64,000 nt of DNA from MKSF01 sp037190225 (lineage in GTDB: Bacteria; Bacteroidota; Bacteroidia; Chitinophagales; Chitinophagaceae), in contig JBBCJL010000001.1 of assembly GCA_037190225.1 (NCBI GenBank), positions 186,001-250,000 on the forward strand, written 5' to 3'. Numbering within the stretch: the stretch's first letter is position 1; each line of letters begins with the position of its first letter. The translations under genes and the position numbers were made by a program. A model generated the notes under the pieces. The model saw nothing but the letters and a program-made list of their open reading frames with translations. It had not been told where the DNA came from and did not search any database. Shown here in pieces: positions 43,345-52,611 of this stretch.

Positions 43345-43956
43345 ATGGAGATACAATACTGGTTTGAATTGTTCGGTACGGCTTTCTTTGCCATATCAGG
43401 CGCCTTGTCGGCTACGGAAAAGTCCGGGACAGACTGGTTCGGCGCTTCTTTTACGGGATTTATAACCGCTATTGGCGGCGGGAGCCTGCGGGATGTGCTG
43501 CTGGGAAGCTACCCGATCGTATGGATCAGGGATGTGAACTTTGTGTATGCCATTTTCGCGGGTATCCTGGTGGCCAAATTATTCTATGGTGTCCTGATCA
43601 GGCTCAGGAAGACCTTTTTTCTCTTCGATACGCTCGGCATAGCGCTGTTTACGGTCGTTGGTACGGCCAAGGCCGTCTCACTGGGTGTAGGGAATATCAA
43701 CGGGGCGATAATGGGCATGTTCACTGCCGTGTTCGGCGGGGTGATAAGGGATACGCTGACGAATGAGATCCCGGTGATTTTCCGGCGTGAGATCTATGCT
43801 ACTGCCTGCTTTGCAGGCGCGCTGCTGTACCTCCTGCTGGATCATCTGGATGTGGATTTCGGCTGGAACCTGGCCATCTCCGGCGGGCTCATCGTGATGC
43901 TGCGAGTGCTTGCTGTCAACTATAACTGGAACTTACCGCAATTTAAAAAAAGATAA
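43345..43956 (+). CDS. TRIC/YicG-type membrane channel protein
   Basis: 203-aa protein of the UPF0126 (trimeric intracellular cation channel-like) family: two three-helix repeats each with the glycine-rich GGGSLRDVLLG and FGGVIRDTLTN signatures, seven helices. Bacterial members form cation or amino-acid permeable channels (role uncertain; some link to glycine). Starts one base after metQ, clearly the same operon. Confidence 0.88.
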   Translation: MEIQYWFELFGTAFFAISGALSATEKSGTDWFGASFTGFITAIGGGSLRDVLLGSYPIVWIRDVNFVYAIFAGILVAKLFYGVLIRLRKTFFLFDTLGIALFTVVGTAKAVSLGVGNINGAIMGMFTAVFGGVIRDTLTNEIPVIFRREIYATACFAGALLYLLLDHLDVDFGWNLAISGGLIVMLRVLAVNYNWNLPQFKKR

Positions 43957-44046
43957 TATGCCCCGTCTGCTGAAACTGCTTGCAGGCAGTACCGGATAAG
44001 CTATATAGGGCAGGTACATAAAGTTTTTCATGATCAATTTTAACAG

Positions 44047-44070
44047 GAAGGTAATCTTACCTTCTTTTTT
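44047..44070 (+). terminator. Intrinsic terminator after the met operon
   Basis: GAAGGTAA/TTACCTTC stem with a TC apex followed by six T; 90 nt downstream of the channel gene. Confidence 0.7.
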
Positions 44071-44186
44071 ATTGCCCGGCAGACAGTCCCGGACTGTAAT
44101 GCCGTGATCAGGATACTGTAAATTTTTAGCGATTCGAAGGCAACGATAACAGGGCTTAAGATGTTATAGGAAGAAAATAAAAGAAT

Positions 44187-44480
44187 ATGACATTTAAGGA
44201 ATTAATAGGCCAGGACAAGCCCGTGCTGGTAGATTTTTATGCTACCTGGTGCGGTCCCTGTAAAATGCAGGCCCCTATACTCCGGGAGCTCAAGCAGAAA
44301 GTGGGTGAGCTGGCGAGTATCGTTAAAATAGATGTAGATAAATATCCTGCCGTAGCATCGCAATACCAGGTGCAGGGGGTGCCCACGCTTATCCTGTTCA
44401 AGAGCCATCAGCCTGTATGGAGGCAGTCGGGTGTGGTGCCGGCAGCGCAGCTGGAACGGCTGATCCGGGAGCATCTTTAA
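44187..44480 (+). CDS. Thioredoxin-family protein
   Basis: 97-aa single-domain thioredoxin with WCGPC (Cys22, Cys25), PVLVDFYATW before it, and the cis-proline segment VQGVPTLILF. No signal peptide, so cytosolic disulfide reduction. It stands alone, convergent with an AraC-type gene 38 nt away. Confidence 0.9.
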   Translation: MTFKELIGQDKPVLVDFYATWCGPCKMQAPILRELKQKVGELASIVKIDVDKYPAVASQYQVQGVPTLILFKSHQPVWRQSGVVPAAQLERLIREHL

Positions 44481-44518
44481 GCGGCCGGAGCAATGATGAC
44501 GCCAGGTGCCGTATTGTT

Positions 44519-45337
44519 TCAGGAATGGTGAAGCCTGTGAAAAGAGGAAGGTATGACGCCTGTATTCTTTTTGAACCAGTTGCTGAAATAGGCTGTATCG
44601 TTGAAGCCCAGATCAAAAGCTATTTCGGAAATGTTCTTCTTCTGAAGCAGCAATTCTTTCTTGGCGTACAGCAGCCGGTGCTCATTCAGCATCTGCGAGA
44701 AAGATTTATGGTAGTGATGCCTGAGCAATTTATACAGTCCGCTTTCGCTTAAATGCATGCGTTCCGCATAGAAGCTGCTGCTGGTTTCCTTTAAAAAATG
44801 CTGTGCCAGTATTTTATAGAGCTCCAGCACCTTGGGATGCAGCTTGTAATTATAATGTTCCTTATGCGCTTCACAGGTAATGCATATCTTGGTAAGGATA
44901 AGACCGATCAGGTTGATATGATACGCTTTGTCGGGTGTAGGATAGGTAAGCTCCCCGAATAGATGCCTGAAAAGCGCTGCCTGTGCTGACAGGTCTATGA
45001 CCTGGTTCTGGTAAAAATACTCCCAGTAGGGTATGGTCGGATTCAGCTGCTGCAGCTGTAGCAGGAAGGCGTCATTATATACGAATGCAAATCCCCTGGA
45101 ATGTATATCCCGTTCTATTTTGTGGATCGTCCCCGCTTTGAGGATATGTAGGGAATGGTCTTGAATAGTAAAGGTGGTGGTGTCCACTACGTGAACGCCA
45201 CCACCTTTTTCAAAATAAATAATCTCATGATACTGATGAGCGTGCAGTGTATCGAACACGTATGCGTCAGGATTGTCAATTTTTTCGTATTTGACATACA
45301 ACTGCTCACTATGATTGGTATAGACCGGGTGGCTCAT
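44519..45337 (-). CDS. AraC-family transcriptional regulator
   Basis: 272 aa: cupin-type sensor (YHEIIYFEKGGGVHVVDTTT, HSLHILKAGTIHKI) and a C-terminal double HTH (LSESGLYKLLRHHYHKSFSQ, ISEIAFDLGFNDTAYFSNWF, GVIPSSFH). It begins 11 nt after the upstream T9SS-protein gene on the same strand, so it is likely cotranscribed; target unknown. Confidence 0.9.
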   Translation of the reverse strand: MSHPVYTNHSEQLYVKYEKIDNPDAYVFDTLHAHQYHEIIYFEKGGGVHVVDTTTFTIQDHSLHILKAGTIHKIERDIHSRGFAFVYNDAFLLQLQQLNPTIPYWEYFYQNQVIDLSAQAALFRHLFGELTYPTPDKAYHINLIGLILTKICITCEAHKEHYNYKLHPKVLELYKILAQHFLKETSSSFYAERMHLSESGLYKLLRHHYHKSFSQMLNEHRLLYAKKELLLQKKNISEIAFDLGFNDTAYFSNWFKKNTGVIPSSFHRLHHS

Positions 45338-45348
45338 CAGGTGCTGTT

Positions 45349-46587
45349 TTATAACTTCATGAACGTTTCCCGGATGGATTTATTATCTGTTGTCTGCAGT
45401 TCCAGGATATAATAACCGGGTTGCAGGGCGCTGACATCTATATCCTGCTGCGGGGAAGGGACTGAAAGGTGCAGCCTGCCGCTGTAGTCCAGGATATACG
45501 CGCTGCTGAAGCGAAGGTTGGGGGCATGCTTCATATAAAGCTTATCTCCCGAGGGATTGGGGTAGATGGTGACCTTATGCAGGGTGGGAATACCTTTCAT
45601 ACCTACATGACCGTCAGCGTTTTTAATATACAGCCCCGTGGTATTGCTGACGAGTATGCTGCCGTCCGGCATTCCGGCAATATCGGACAGGAAGTCATTG
45701 GCACGCCAGGTAGTGTCCATTTCCCATTGCCCGGAGGATATATCATAATGCAGCAGGCGAGGGTCCATGTTCAGCACGGCATACAGGTCCCTGCCGGTCT
45801 GGATATAATCCCTTACCAGCAAGCTGTCACCGGGGATTAAGGATACGGTATCTTCCGGGAAGGACCCGGTAGTGCTTATGTGACTCCGGTAATCCCTTCC
45901 TATGATCCCTATGCTGTCGCTTGTGAACCGGAGAGAGGAGATACTTTCCGCAACAGGAACCGTACTCCTTAAAGTGTCGAAGGTAACCCCGCCGTCACTG
46001 GTATGAAGCAGGTAGTCCGGGTAGCTGGTATGATGGATATAGCCATGATTGCCTGCAAAGGACATATAGCAATTATGGAACCCGCTGTAGCGTATGGATA
46101 GTATATTTTGCCAGGTAGCTCCCAGGTCGTGGGATACGTCTATTTTGGACATCGTATCGCCTTCCCTGTAATTGGCATAGAGCGAAGTGCCGCCGAACTC
46201 CATTCCTGATAGCCTGTAGCCGAACGGCTCTCCGTCGCCGGATTTAAGGGTGTCCCAGGTATTGCCGCCATCCCTGGTCAGGAAAGCAGCCCAGGTGGTA
46301 GCGATGATCCCGGTATCCCGGTTAATGAACTGAACATTCAGTGTTGCGAAAAAGCCGATGAACAGCTGGAACCTGGAGGTCCAGGTTTTCCCTCTGTCAG
46401 TGGATTTCATCAGGTTGTAATTGTAATTGCTGTCCGTAGCATAGAAATAAATGGTTTCATTGTCCGGAGCAGTGATGAGGCCGTTATAGGCAGCGGTATT
46501 GGGCACGTGCAGCTTTTGCCACTGTGCCTGTACAGCCCCTGCACACGCAAAGAGGCTCATAACGAGAAGGAAACATAATTTTTTCAT
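45349..46587 (-). CDS. Secreted T9SS protein with sialidase/BNR-like repeats
   Basis: 412 aa. Signal peptide (LLVMSLFACAGAVQAQ); the body shows repeated BNR-like blades (NLMKSTDRGKTWTSRF, FLTRDGGNTWDTLKSGD, VSHDLGATWQNIL, LLHTSDGGVTFDTL), i.e. a beta-propeller fold; the last ~75 residues are a type A T9SS domain (IYPNPSGDKLYMKH, DYSGRLHL, LQPGYYILELQT). The propeller resembles photosystem-assembly/sialidase-like folds, but no sialidase active site is recognised. Confidence 0.85.
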   Translation of the reverse strand: MKKLCFLLVMSLFACAGAVQAQWQKLHVPNTAAYNGLITAPDNETIYFYATDSNYNYNLMKSTDRGKTWTSRFQLFIGFFATLNVQFINRDTGIIATTWAAFLTRDGGNTWDTLKSGDGEPFGYRLSGMEFGGTSLYANYREGDTMSKIDVSHDLGATWQNILSIRYSGFHNCYMSFAGNHGYIHHTSYPDYLLHTSDGGVTFDTLRSTVPVAESISSLRFTSDSIGIIGRDYRSHISTTGSFPEDTVSLIPGDSLLVRDYIQTGRDLYAVLNMDPRLLHYDISSGQWEMDTTWRANDFLSDIAGMPDGSILVSNTTGLYIKNADGHVGMKGIPTLHKVTIYPNPSGDKLYMKHAPNLRFSSAYILDYSGRLHLSVPSPQQDIDVSALQPGYYILELQTTDNKSIRETFMKL

Positions 46588-46778
46588 AACGATTCTATTT
46601 TTTTATAAAATTACGGCTTGCCGCATTGCTGCCGTTGTGGTTTAATATACTCTATTTGTAAATTTCCGGCCCCGGGCCTCACATTTGCACATACCGGCTT
46701 GTACCGGTCAGAATGATTTCTCTTATATATGGGTAATTACTTCATTCGTTTACGTATCTTGGGTCTAATTTACAGCTC

Positions 46779-47777
46779 ATGGAAAGAAGAAGACTTTTAC
46801 AATACGGGCTCCTGACGGCAGCGGCGTCCTTCATCAGCAGGTCACTGCCTGCCCGGACCGCAAAAAATGCCGGTCCGGTTGTGATCTCAACCTGGGATGC
46901 CGGTGTGGAGGCCAATAAGGGCGCCTGGGAAGTGCTAAGCCGTTCCGGGACGGCCCTGGATGCCGTGGAAAAAGGCGTGATGGTCACGGAAGCCAGCCAG
47001 AACTGTTGCGTAGGCCTGGGTGGTAATCCTGACCGGGAAGGCATTGTAACCCTTGATGCCTGCATCATGGATCACCGGTTCAATTGCGGCGGGGTCATGT
47101 TCCTGGAACGTATCAGGCATCCTGTATCAGTGGCGCGAAGGATCATGGAAAAGACACCGCACGTATATCTCGCCGGTGCCGGTGCGCAGCAGTTCGCCGT
47201 CAGCGAAGGCTTTCCGCTGGAACCGCAGGTATTGTCGGAACCGGCCCGGAAGCAGTATGAGGAATGGCTCAAAAAGTCCCATTATGCCCCTGCCGTCAAC
47301 AGGGAGAATACGGAAAACAGGACCGGCGCGGGAGGGGAATTCGATCACGATACCATTGCTATGCTGGCCCTGGATGCAGGGGGCAACCTGTCGGGTAGCT
47401 GCACCACGAGCGGCATGGGCTTTAAAATGAGGGGCCGGGTGGGAGATTCGCCTATTATCGGTTCCGGCCTGTACGTGGATAATGCCGTGGGCGCCTGTGC
47501 TGTTACCGGCCAGGGAGAGGATATCATAAGGGTAGCGGGCGCTGCCAGCGTTGTGGAATATATGCGGGCAGGCTATGCGCCTGTGCAGGCCTGCAGGAAA
47601 GTAATAGAAAGGCTGGCGCGTATCAAAGGAGATAAAGCCAGGGATATCCAGGTCGCCTTTATTGCAATGGATCGGCAGGGCACAGTTGGAGCCTATGCCT
47701 TGCAGAAAGGATTTACCTATGCTGTAAAGTCAGCGGAAAAAGAAGCATTGCTTTCCGCGGATAGCTGGTTCTCATAA
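46779..47777 (+). CDS. N4-(beta-N-acetylglucosaminyl)-L-asparaginase-type Ntn hydrolase
   Basis: 332-aa glycosylasparaginase, cleaving GlcNAc-Asn bonds of glycopeptides. It is self-processed at the Thr in GGEFDHDTIAMLALD; substrate residues follow in MRGRVGDSPIIGSGLYVDN and GAC-VTGQGEDIIR. N-terminal RRRLLQYGLLTAAASF looks like a twin-arginine export signal. Followed 27 nt later by cutC. Confidence 0.9.
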   Translation: MERRRLLQYGLLTAAASFISRSLPARTAKNAGPVVISTWDAGVEANKGAWEVLSRSGTALDAVEKGVMVTEASQNCCVGLGGNPDREGIVTLDACIMDHRFNCGGVMFLERIRHPVSVARRIMEKTPHVYLAGAGAQQFAVSEGFPLEPQVLSEPARKQYEEWLKKSHYAPAVNRENTENRTGAGGEFDHDTIAMLALDAGGNLSGSCTTSGMGFKMRGRVGDSPIIGSGLYVDNAVGACAVTGQGEDIIRVAGAASVVEYMRAGYAPVQACRKVIERLARIKGDKARDIQVAFIAMDRQGTVGAYALQKGFTYAVKSAEKEALLSADSWFS

Positions 47778-47804
47778 AAAAATCAGGAGCAATCTGAAAA
47801 TAAT

Positions 47805-48554
47805 ATGCACAGTGAATCCATCATAGAAATAGCTGCCTCAGATTATCTCTCTGCCCGCCAGGCGGTGCTGGGAGGGGCGGACCGTATAGAGCTCTGCACG
47901 AACCTGGGAGAAGGGGGGACCACCCCTTCTTATGGCCTTATCAGGAAATGCCGGGAAGATTTTGCGGTGCCGGTCTATCCCATCATTCGTATCAGGGGCG
48001 GGGATTTTTTATATACTCCCGAAGAGATGACCTGTATGCTGGAGGATGTGCGCGCCTGCAGGCAGCTGGAATGTAAGGGTGTGGTATTCGGGGCTTTGAA
48101 CCGGGACGCGACCATTGATACGGAGGCGCTCAAAAGAATAGTGGATGCGGCTTACCCTATGAAAGTTACCTTTCATAGGGCGTTTGACCGGTGCCGGGAT
48201 CCTTGGGAGGCCCTGGAGCAGCTCATTGGTGCGGGTTGTGAGCGCATCCTCACCAGTGGCCAGGCGCTGACTGCACCCGAAGGTGCCGGCCTGATCAGAA
48301 AGCTCCGGGAAAGAGCGGGGCAGCGCATTATCATCATGCCGGGCAGCGGTGTCCGCCCCGATAATATCGCAGCGCTGGCGCTTGTCACCGGCTGTAAGGA
48401 GTTTCATGCTTCGCTGCGTTCCTTGGCAGAAAGTGCGATGACTTACTTCCCGGCTGCTTTCACGAGCGGGGACGGCCATCATTATTCGGTAAAGGCGGCG
48501 GATGTGACGGCGCTGAGAGCGGCCCTTAAGGAAACCTCGCAGCAGCCGTCCTGA
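47805..48554 (+). CDS. cutC: CutC-family protein
   Basis: 249-aa TIM-barrel protein named for copper homeostasis, although its biochemical role is debated. Family signatures: AVLGGADRIELCTNLGEGGTTPSYGLI, PIIRIRGGDFLYTPEE, KVTFHRAFDRCRDPWEAL, LTSGQALTAPEG (each quoted in part). Probably cotranscribed with the asparaginase. Confidence 0.92.
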   Translation: MHSESIIEIAASDYLSARQAVLGGADRIELCTNLGEGGTTPSYGLIRKCREDFAVPVYPIIRIRGGDFLYTPEEMTCMLEDVRACRQLECKGVVFGALNRDATIDTEALKRIVDAAYPMKVTFHRAFDRCRDPWEALEQLIGAGCERILTSGQALTAPEGAGLIRKLRERAGQRIIIMPGSGVRPDNIAALALVTGCKEFHASLRSLAESAMTYFPAAFTSGDGHHYSVKAADVTALRAALKETSQQPS

Positions 48555-48603
48555 GCATACAAGCAAAAAGCTATGCCCAAAGCTCCTGCTGCTGTTCTGT
48601 CTG

Positions 48604-48707
48604 CAAAGCCTCTTGTGTTATCACAAGGTAGAGATAAACAACCCTGTCAATATTCCGGCTTGGCTCCATATGACAGGGATGTTTGCTTTTAAGACAGTCT
48701 TACACGG
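48604..48707 (+). repeat. Two-hairpin dispersed repeat, copy B
   Basis: Block 1 (48604-48630) folds as CTTGTG-TTAT-CACAAG; block 2 (48636-48684) is the 49-nt hairpin AAACAACCCTGTC...GACAGGGATGTTT with the conserved loop AATATTCCGGCTTGGC; then ACACGG (48702-48707). It matches copy A (23111-23225, opposite strand) block by block, with different spacers. Lies between convergent cutC and the next gene. Confidence 0.8.
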
Positions 48708-48717
48708 ACTTTGGTAA

Positions 48718-49221
48718 TTACTTACGGTTACAGCATGCTTTGTCGCATTTTGCCGAATTGGAATATGATTTGCCTTTCCTGATCTTCTTTTGTGTATGCA
48801 TCGTTTTGCGTGTATGCGGTGCTTTCTGCATATGCAGCGTCCTGCCGCTGTGATCGGTACCGCTGTACTGCCTTTCGTCCCGGTCTTTTTGCTGGTAGGC
48901 AAGCACTTTGGCGTACTGTTCCTTTGTCAGGATGTCTTTCATAGCTTCCCTGTTCTCGCGTTTCACAGTCCTTAGCTTTACTTCCTGCCTTGCTTCTTTC
49001 TTATACAGCCGGTAGACTTTCTTCTCCTGCTGGCGTGTCAATCCTCCAGCCTGCTGCTCCAGTATGACGGTCTTATTGGTGGCTATGGCTTCAGGATCTC
49101 TGTCTCTCATTGTATAGCCGCCGGTTGAGTATTTGTGATAATAGGTATGGTCCTGAGCAAATGTTACGGTCGTTGTGCCGATGCCAAATGCCAATAATGC
49201 TGTGATGAGTATTCCTTTCAT
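48718..49221 (-). CDS. Spy-like periplasmic protein of unknown function
   Basis: 167 aa with a signal peptide (LITALLAFGIGTTTVTFAQ). The middle (LTRQQEKKVYRLYKKEARQE, MKDILTKEQYAKVLAYQQK) has the LT..Q..K / LT.EQ layout of Spy/CpxP-like stress proteins. The C-terminus is very basic with repeated His-Met-Gln-Lys-type words (RTLHMQKAPHTRKTMHTQKK) and ends CDKACCNRK, possibly metal-binding. Function unproven. Confidence 0.7.
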   Translation of the reverse strand: MKGILITALLAFGIGTTTVTFAQDHTYYHKYSTGGYTMRDRDPEAIATNKTVILEQQAGGLTRQQEKKVYRLYKKEARQEVKLRTVKRENREAMKDILTKEQYAKVLAYQQKDRDERQYSGTDHSGRTLHMQKAPHTRKTMHTQKKIRKGKSYSNSAKCDKACCNRK

Positions 49222-49317
49222 ATCTTGAATAGTTTTGGTTTATAAATAAGGTGATCTACTATATAGAACATTTACAGGGTATTTTGTTTAAAAAGGGGGT
49301 GTTAAGGTCGTGTGAAC

Positions 49318-49348
49318 TTGATGGGCACGAATAGTATGGCTATCTTTG
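49318..49348 (+). promoter_or_regulatory. Promoter of the HemD-like gene
   Basis: TTG (49318-49320), 20 nt, TATCTTTG (49341-49348); ATG at 49379. Exact consensus. Confidence 0.75.
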
Positions 49349-49378
49349 TCTGAACTTTTAAGATAAAATTATTGAGAT

Positions 49379-50134
49379 ATGGCATGCAGCACTACCAGGG
49401 TGGTAAAAATGGGCATTGATTACGGGGAAGTACGCCTGCTTTCCACGGCAGGAAAAGCGCTGCATGAGGTAGTTATGCTGCGGGAGAAAAATATCCGCCT
49501 GGATACGATCGAGATGACGGCGGCAGTTCCGCTGGTCAATAATTACCTGGTGCAGCTGATACATCAGCGTGCGGCGGTGCCGCTCCTTGCGGTGTTCACC
49601 AGCCCTGATGCGGTACGTGCCGTTGCGAACATACTGAACGGCCAGGCGGTTCCCTGGCAGATCGCCACCCTGGATAAGACCACGTACTACGCGGTACAGG
49701 ATGCCTTTCCTTCCAATAAGATTCTCCTGGCAGTGCCGACGGAAGCGGCGTTGGTGGAGGGATTGGAGCAGGCAGATGTCCCGGCCGGCGGCATATCCTA
49801 TTTCTGCGGTAACAAATACTCGGACAGGGTACCCGCCTTATGCAGGGAAAAGGGTATCACTTTGGAGGTGATAATGGTTTACCAGGTATCGGTAAAAGCG
49901 GCGCCTGTGACAGGCTATTACAACGGGATACTTTTTTTTAATGAAAGCGCTGTGGACAGCTTTTTTGTCTTCAATGAATTCCCCAATAATACGGTAGCCT
50001 TTTGTCTTACAGAGCGTATCGCCGCCGTGCTGAGCAGCAGGCTCAGCCAGCCGGCAGTAATTGTACAGGCAGCCGAACCTACAGAGTCGTCGCTGCTGGA
50101 AAGCGTGCTGGCATATTACGACAGGATAGGGTAG
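49379..50134 (+). CDS. hemD: Uroporphyrinogen-III synthase-like protein
   Basis: Cyclises hydroxymethylbilane to uroporphyrinogen III in heme/tetrapyrrole synthesis. 251 aa with the weakly conserved HemD layout: VFTSPDAVRAV in domain 1, YFCGNKYSDRVPALCREKGI, VYQVSVKAAPVTGYYNGILF, FNESAVDSFF and FCLTERIAAVL. HemD sequences diverge strongly, so the family is clear but enzyme activity is presumed. No other heme genes are adjacent. Own promoter and terminator. Confidence 0.8.
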   Translation: MACSTTRVVKMGIDYGEVRLLSTAGKALHEVVMLREKNIRLDTIEMTAAVPLVNNYLVQLIHQRAAVPLLAVFTSPDAVRAVANILNGQAVPWQIATLDKTTYYAVQDAFPSNKILLAVPTEAALVEGLEQADVPAGGISYFCGNKYSDRVPALCREKGITLEVIMVYQVSVKAAPVTGYYNGILFFNESAVDSFFVFNEFPNNTVAFCLTERIAAVLSSRLSQPAVIVQAAEPTESSLLESVLAYYDRIG

Positions 50135-50154
50135 CGCTGTTCGCATATGATATA

Positions 50155-50192
50155 AAAAACCGGTAAAGGCCTGAGGGTCCTTACCGGTTTTT
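50155..50192. terminator. Bidirectional terminator
   Basis: AAAAACCGGTAA/TTACCGGTTTTT 12-bp stem extended by a few inner pairs, between convergent hemD and the T9SS-protein gene. Confidence 0.8.
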
Positions 50193-50226
50193 ATCATAAA
50201 TATAAGATGACAGCCGTAAAAGCATA

Positions 50227-51372
50227 TTATTCCTTCACGAACTTCAGCACACCGACTGTTTTCTCCTTGTCATTTTTAAAGAGCGCGGTGTAAGTGCCGG
50301 TATTCAGGGTACCTACACGGATCTGTCCGCCGGTAACGGGCATTCTGCCGATCATCCGTCCGCTGATGCTGTAGATCTCCGCATACAGCGGCTGGTTCCG
50401 GTCCGTTTCAATGTTCAGAACATCACCGGCGGGATTAGGATAGGCGCGGATGGTATTATAGGTTATCTTGCCGATAGCGGTTGTGGTATCTTCATCATAA
50501 TGCCAGGAATTGACAAACTGGATATGTTCTGCAACGTCACCGGTGCTGTTCATGCTGAATACGCCTGCAAAAGTGTTGAAATCTTTGGCTACCAGTTGTA
50601 TCATATTTTCGTGTGTGACCATACCCTGGCTTAAGCCGGTGCCGGTAAGCAGGGCTGCAGGCACAGGCATGCCTCCTATGAATACGGAATCGGTGATCCT
50701 GCTGGAGGACTTAAGCAATAATGCCTCTACGGTATCTTTGCTTACCGGTAAGATCACAGCGCCCCAGCCTGTAACCTCGTGCGTGGTTTCACGGGTCCTT
50801 TTCAGATAGCCCGGCTCATTGACCATGCCGCCTGCCTGGTAGGTAAGCGTGAAATTGATGATCTCGGTGCCGGTGCCTGTTTCATTGGTGCCGGAGGTCA
50901 GGTCAAAAGGTATAAGGGCCTTATAGCCGTTCACCTCTACATCCTGCTCCGGTATTTTCAGGGTATCGTTGGGATTGGCCAGCTCAAACCAGTGATATGG
51001 TATGTGGTAGCCTTCATTGAGAAACCCGCTGGCCGCCTGGGTAAAGTACTGGGTCTGGTCCTGCAGCTCAAACTCCCCGAATTGACTGGAGATGAACGGC
51101 ATCATAGCAGTGGAACTTGTAAAAGGCGGGTTCTGGTCGGACGCGGCAAATGCGAATTCGGCAGAGTCCACGGGAACGAGATTGCCGTAATCCCACCACT
51201 GGTCATTACCTGCTGAGGGCAGGGAAACGCCGCTTGTATCCACATCAATGGTGTATATAATGTCCGTGCCCACACCGAATTTGAGGTCGTTGCCGGTCAC
51301 GGTTATCTGTGCCTGGGAAGCGGCTGCGCTCAATAAGCACGTCATAAATGCCGGTAAAATTCTTTTTGTCAT
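50227..51372 (-). CDS. Secreted T9SS protein
   Basis: 381 aa. Signal peptide (ILPAFMTCLLSAAASQAQ); unrecognised beta-rich body (VGTDIIYTIDVDTSGVSLPS, GNDQWWDYGNLVPVD, TWNYG-type opening common in Bacteroidota secreted proteins). The last ~75 residues are a type A sorting domain (AYPNPAGDVLNIE, IYSISGRMIGR, LNTGTYTALFKN). Ligand or substrate unknown. Confidence 0.85.
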   Translation of the reverse strand: MTKRILPAFMTCLLSAAASQAQITVTGNDLKFGVGTDIIYTIDVDTSGVSLPSAGNDQWWDYGNLVPVDSAEFAFAASDQNPPFTSSTAMMPFISSQFGEFELQDQTQYFTQAASGFLNEGYHIPYHWFELANPNDTLKIPEQDVEVNGYKALIPFDLTSGTNETGTGTEIINFTLTYQAGGMVNEPGYLKRTRETTHEVTGWGAVILPVSKDTVEALLLKSSSRITDSVFIGGMPVPAALLTGTGLSQGMVTHENMIQLVAKDFNTFAGVFSMNSTGDVAEHIQFVNSWHYDEDTTTAIGKITYNTIRAYPNPAGDVLNIETDRNQPLYAEIYSISGRMIGRMPVTGGQIRVGTLNTGTYTALFKNDKEKTVGVLKFVKE

Positions 51373-51526
51373 AATCTGTTATTTTTTATTGTTCCATAAC
51401 TCCTAACGAAAGACTCCTGTAAATATTATGGCTGTTATATTATTATTAACAATGCCCGGCAGGTGTCATGCGACTTTTGGCTTTTCAATGGCCTGAAATG
51501 AATATTATCGTAAATTGCACGCTGTT

Positions 51527-52528
51527 ATGCAGAAAGAAATAGTAGTAAGCGGTATCCGTTCTACCGGATTTTTACATTTAGGGAATTATTTTGGAGCCAT
51601 GCGCAACTATGTGCGTATGCAGGAGGATTATGAGTGTTATTTTTTTGTGGCAGACTATCACTCCCTCACCACGCATCCCGATCCGAAGGATCTCAGGAAC
51701 AATGTGTTCAGGGTGCTGGCGGAAAATATCGCCTGCGGCCTGGATCATACCAAAGTGGCCCTGTATGCCCAGAGCGATGTTCCGGAGATACCTGAGCTGT
51801 ACCTGATGATGAATATGCTTGCTTACAAAGGGGAACTGGAGAAAGTGCCTACCTTCAAGGAAAAGGTGCGCCAGCATCCCGATAATGTGAACGCAGGTCT
51901 GCTGACCTACCCGGTGCTGATGGCCGCGGATATCCTTGTGCACCGCGCCGTTAAGGTACCCGTGGGAAAGGACCAGGAGCAGCACCTGGAAATGGCCAGG
52001 AATTTTGCGCAACGCTTCAATCACCGTTACCAGCTGGACCTGTTCCCCGAGCCGCATCCATTCAATTTCGGGGCGGGCGGGGCCAGGATCATGAGCCTGG
52101 ACGGTAATGGTAAAATGAGCAAATCTGAGAATACCAATGCCACTATATACCTCAATGATGATGACGATACGATCCGTAAAAAGATCATGAAGGCTAAGAC
52201 CGACAGCGGCCCTGTAGCCCATAACAGCGAAATGCCGGATTATATTGCCAATCTTTTTCAATTGATGCAGCTGGTATCTCCGGAGAATATCTATAATGAT
52301 TTCCTGGGGCATTTCAACGGCTGTACCATCCGGTACGGTGATTTCAAAAAGCAGCTGGCGGAGGATATGGTGCAATTCATCAGCCCGATCCGGACGAAGA
52401 CGCTGGAGCTTACGAATGACCCTGCGCAACTCCAGAAGATCCTCAGGGAGGGAGCGCAAAAGGCACGCGAAAGTGCTTCCCGTACGCTTACGGAGGCAAG
52501 AAAAGCCATCGGATTGCATTACTATTAA
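51527..52528 (+). CDS. trpS: Tryptophanyl-tRNA synthetase
   Basis: Class I aminoacyl-tRNA synthetase charging tRNA-Trp. 333 aa from the ATG at 51527 (MQKEIVVSGIRSTGFLHLGN); a TTG at 51515 could add four residues. HIGH-type motif FLHLGNYFGAM, AADILVHRAVKVPVGKDQEQ, and KMSKS (NGKMSKSENTN). No Trp codon cluster or leader peptide was seen upstream. Confidence 0.96.
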   Translation: MQKEIVVSGIRSTGFLHLGNYFGAMRNYVRMQEDYECYFFVADYHSLTTHPDPKDLRNNVFRVLAENIACGLDHTKVALYAQSDVPEIPELYLMMNMLAYKGELEKVPTFKEKVRQHPDNVNAGLLTYPVLMAADILVHRAVKVPVGKDQEQHLEMARNFAQRFNHRYQLDLFPEPHPFNFGAGGARIMSLDGNGKMSKSENTNATIYLNDDDDTIRKKIMKAKTDSGPVAHNSEMPDYIANLFQLMQLVSPENIYNDFLGHFNGCTIRYGDFKKQLAEDMVQFISPIRTKTLELTNDPAQLQKILREGAQKARESASRTLTEARKAIGLHYY

Positions 52529-52550
52529 AACATAATCCTGTAATTTTACA

Positions 52551-52592
52551 CCAAATGGTCATTATTATCGTTCTATAATAATGACTATTTGG
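52551..52592. repeat. AT-rich 18-bp inverted repeat upstream of the VWA gene
   Basis: CCAAATGGTCATTATTAT and its near-perfect complement (one wobble) around a CGTTCT loop, 20 nt before the VWA start codon. It has no T-run after it, so an operator or RNA structure is as likely as a terminator for trpS. Confidence 0.6.
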
Positions 52593-52611
52593 TATTATAA
52601 ATATTCTCGCT

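Noticed and set aside
46702..46733. Third copy of the 6.8/38.8 kb repeat
   Set aside because: Only the outer words (CCGGTCAG and TCTCTTATATATGG) match; the central core is missing, so it was kept only as a possible deletion derivative.
51373..51526. Trp leader-peptide attenuator before trpS
   Set aside because: The only short ORF there has no Trp codons and no paired terminator follows.
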